34,985 nt of DNA. Origin: Bacteroidota bacterium. Lineage in GTDB: Bacteria > Bacteroidota > Bacteroidia > Sphingobacteriales > Sphingobacteriaceae. The notes under the pieces were generated by a model that did no database searches, was not told the DNA's origin, and saw nothing but the letters and a program-made list of their open reading frames with translations. The position numbers and the translations under genes are program-made. Position 1 is the stretch's first letter; each line of letters begins with the position of its first letter. Shown here in pieces: positions 34,979 to 34,985 of this stretch. Where the stretch lies: the NCBI GenBank assembly GCA_018828585.1, contig JAHJVW010000142.1:1-34985 (forward strand), read 5' to 3'.

Positions 34979-34985
34979 TTTTGAG

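Overview
The window is a low-GC chromosomal segment from a Bacteroidota bacterium, most likely a Sphingobacteriaceae member close to Pedobacter. The reasons are the SusC/SusD pair with lipoprotein signals, start codons preceded by A-rich sequence instead of Shine-Dalgarno sites, a DUF3467 gene right after rpoC, and a TTGTCATCCTG-type interspersed repeat that I recall from this family. The genus is inference.

Positions 27-12731 (+) are the conserved transcription/translation block: tuf, a tRNA-Trp, secE, nusG, rplK, rplA, rplJ, rplL, rpoB, rpoC. Strong terminator hairpins follow tuf and rpoC. Two tandem hairpins between rplL and rpoB probably attenuate readthrough into the RNA polymerase genes. 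Positions 12808-13812 (+) hold a DUF3467 protein and a small TVGYGD potassium-channel-like protein.

Positions 13802-19550 are a minus-strand housekeeping group: miaA, a pRiA4b ORF-3-like protein with a very acidic tail, cca, a short threonylcarbamoyl-AMP synthase overlapping a GT4 glycosyltransferase, and dapD. Three of these make or modify tRNA. An S4-domain RNA-binding gene (19624-20025, +) diverges from dapD.

After a 600-bp AT-rich gap comes a carbohydrate-uptake locus (20626-34978): SusC, SusD, two tandem ~1100-residue lipoproteins each with 13 calcium-type FG-GAP/VCBS motifs around an ASPIC/UnbV domain, a membrane-anchored SRPBCC plus GyrI-like protein on the other strand, and a secreted GH65 enzyme that looks like a hydrolase instead of a phosphorylase. 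A near-perfect 32-bp palindrome with a LacI/PurR-type core lies 255 bp upstream of susC and is the best candidate control site. The inferred model is that surface SusCD, helped by the propeller lipoproteins, imports an alpha-glucoside and periplasmic GH65 cuts it. The locus may continue past the window.

The most unusual non-coding signal is a set of three intergenic hairpins (after nusG, after rpoB, after dapD). They have unrelated sequences but share one design: 7-bp-phased direct repeats facing an inverted copy of themselves.
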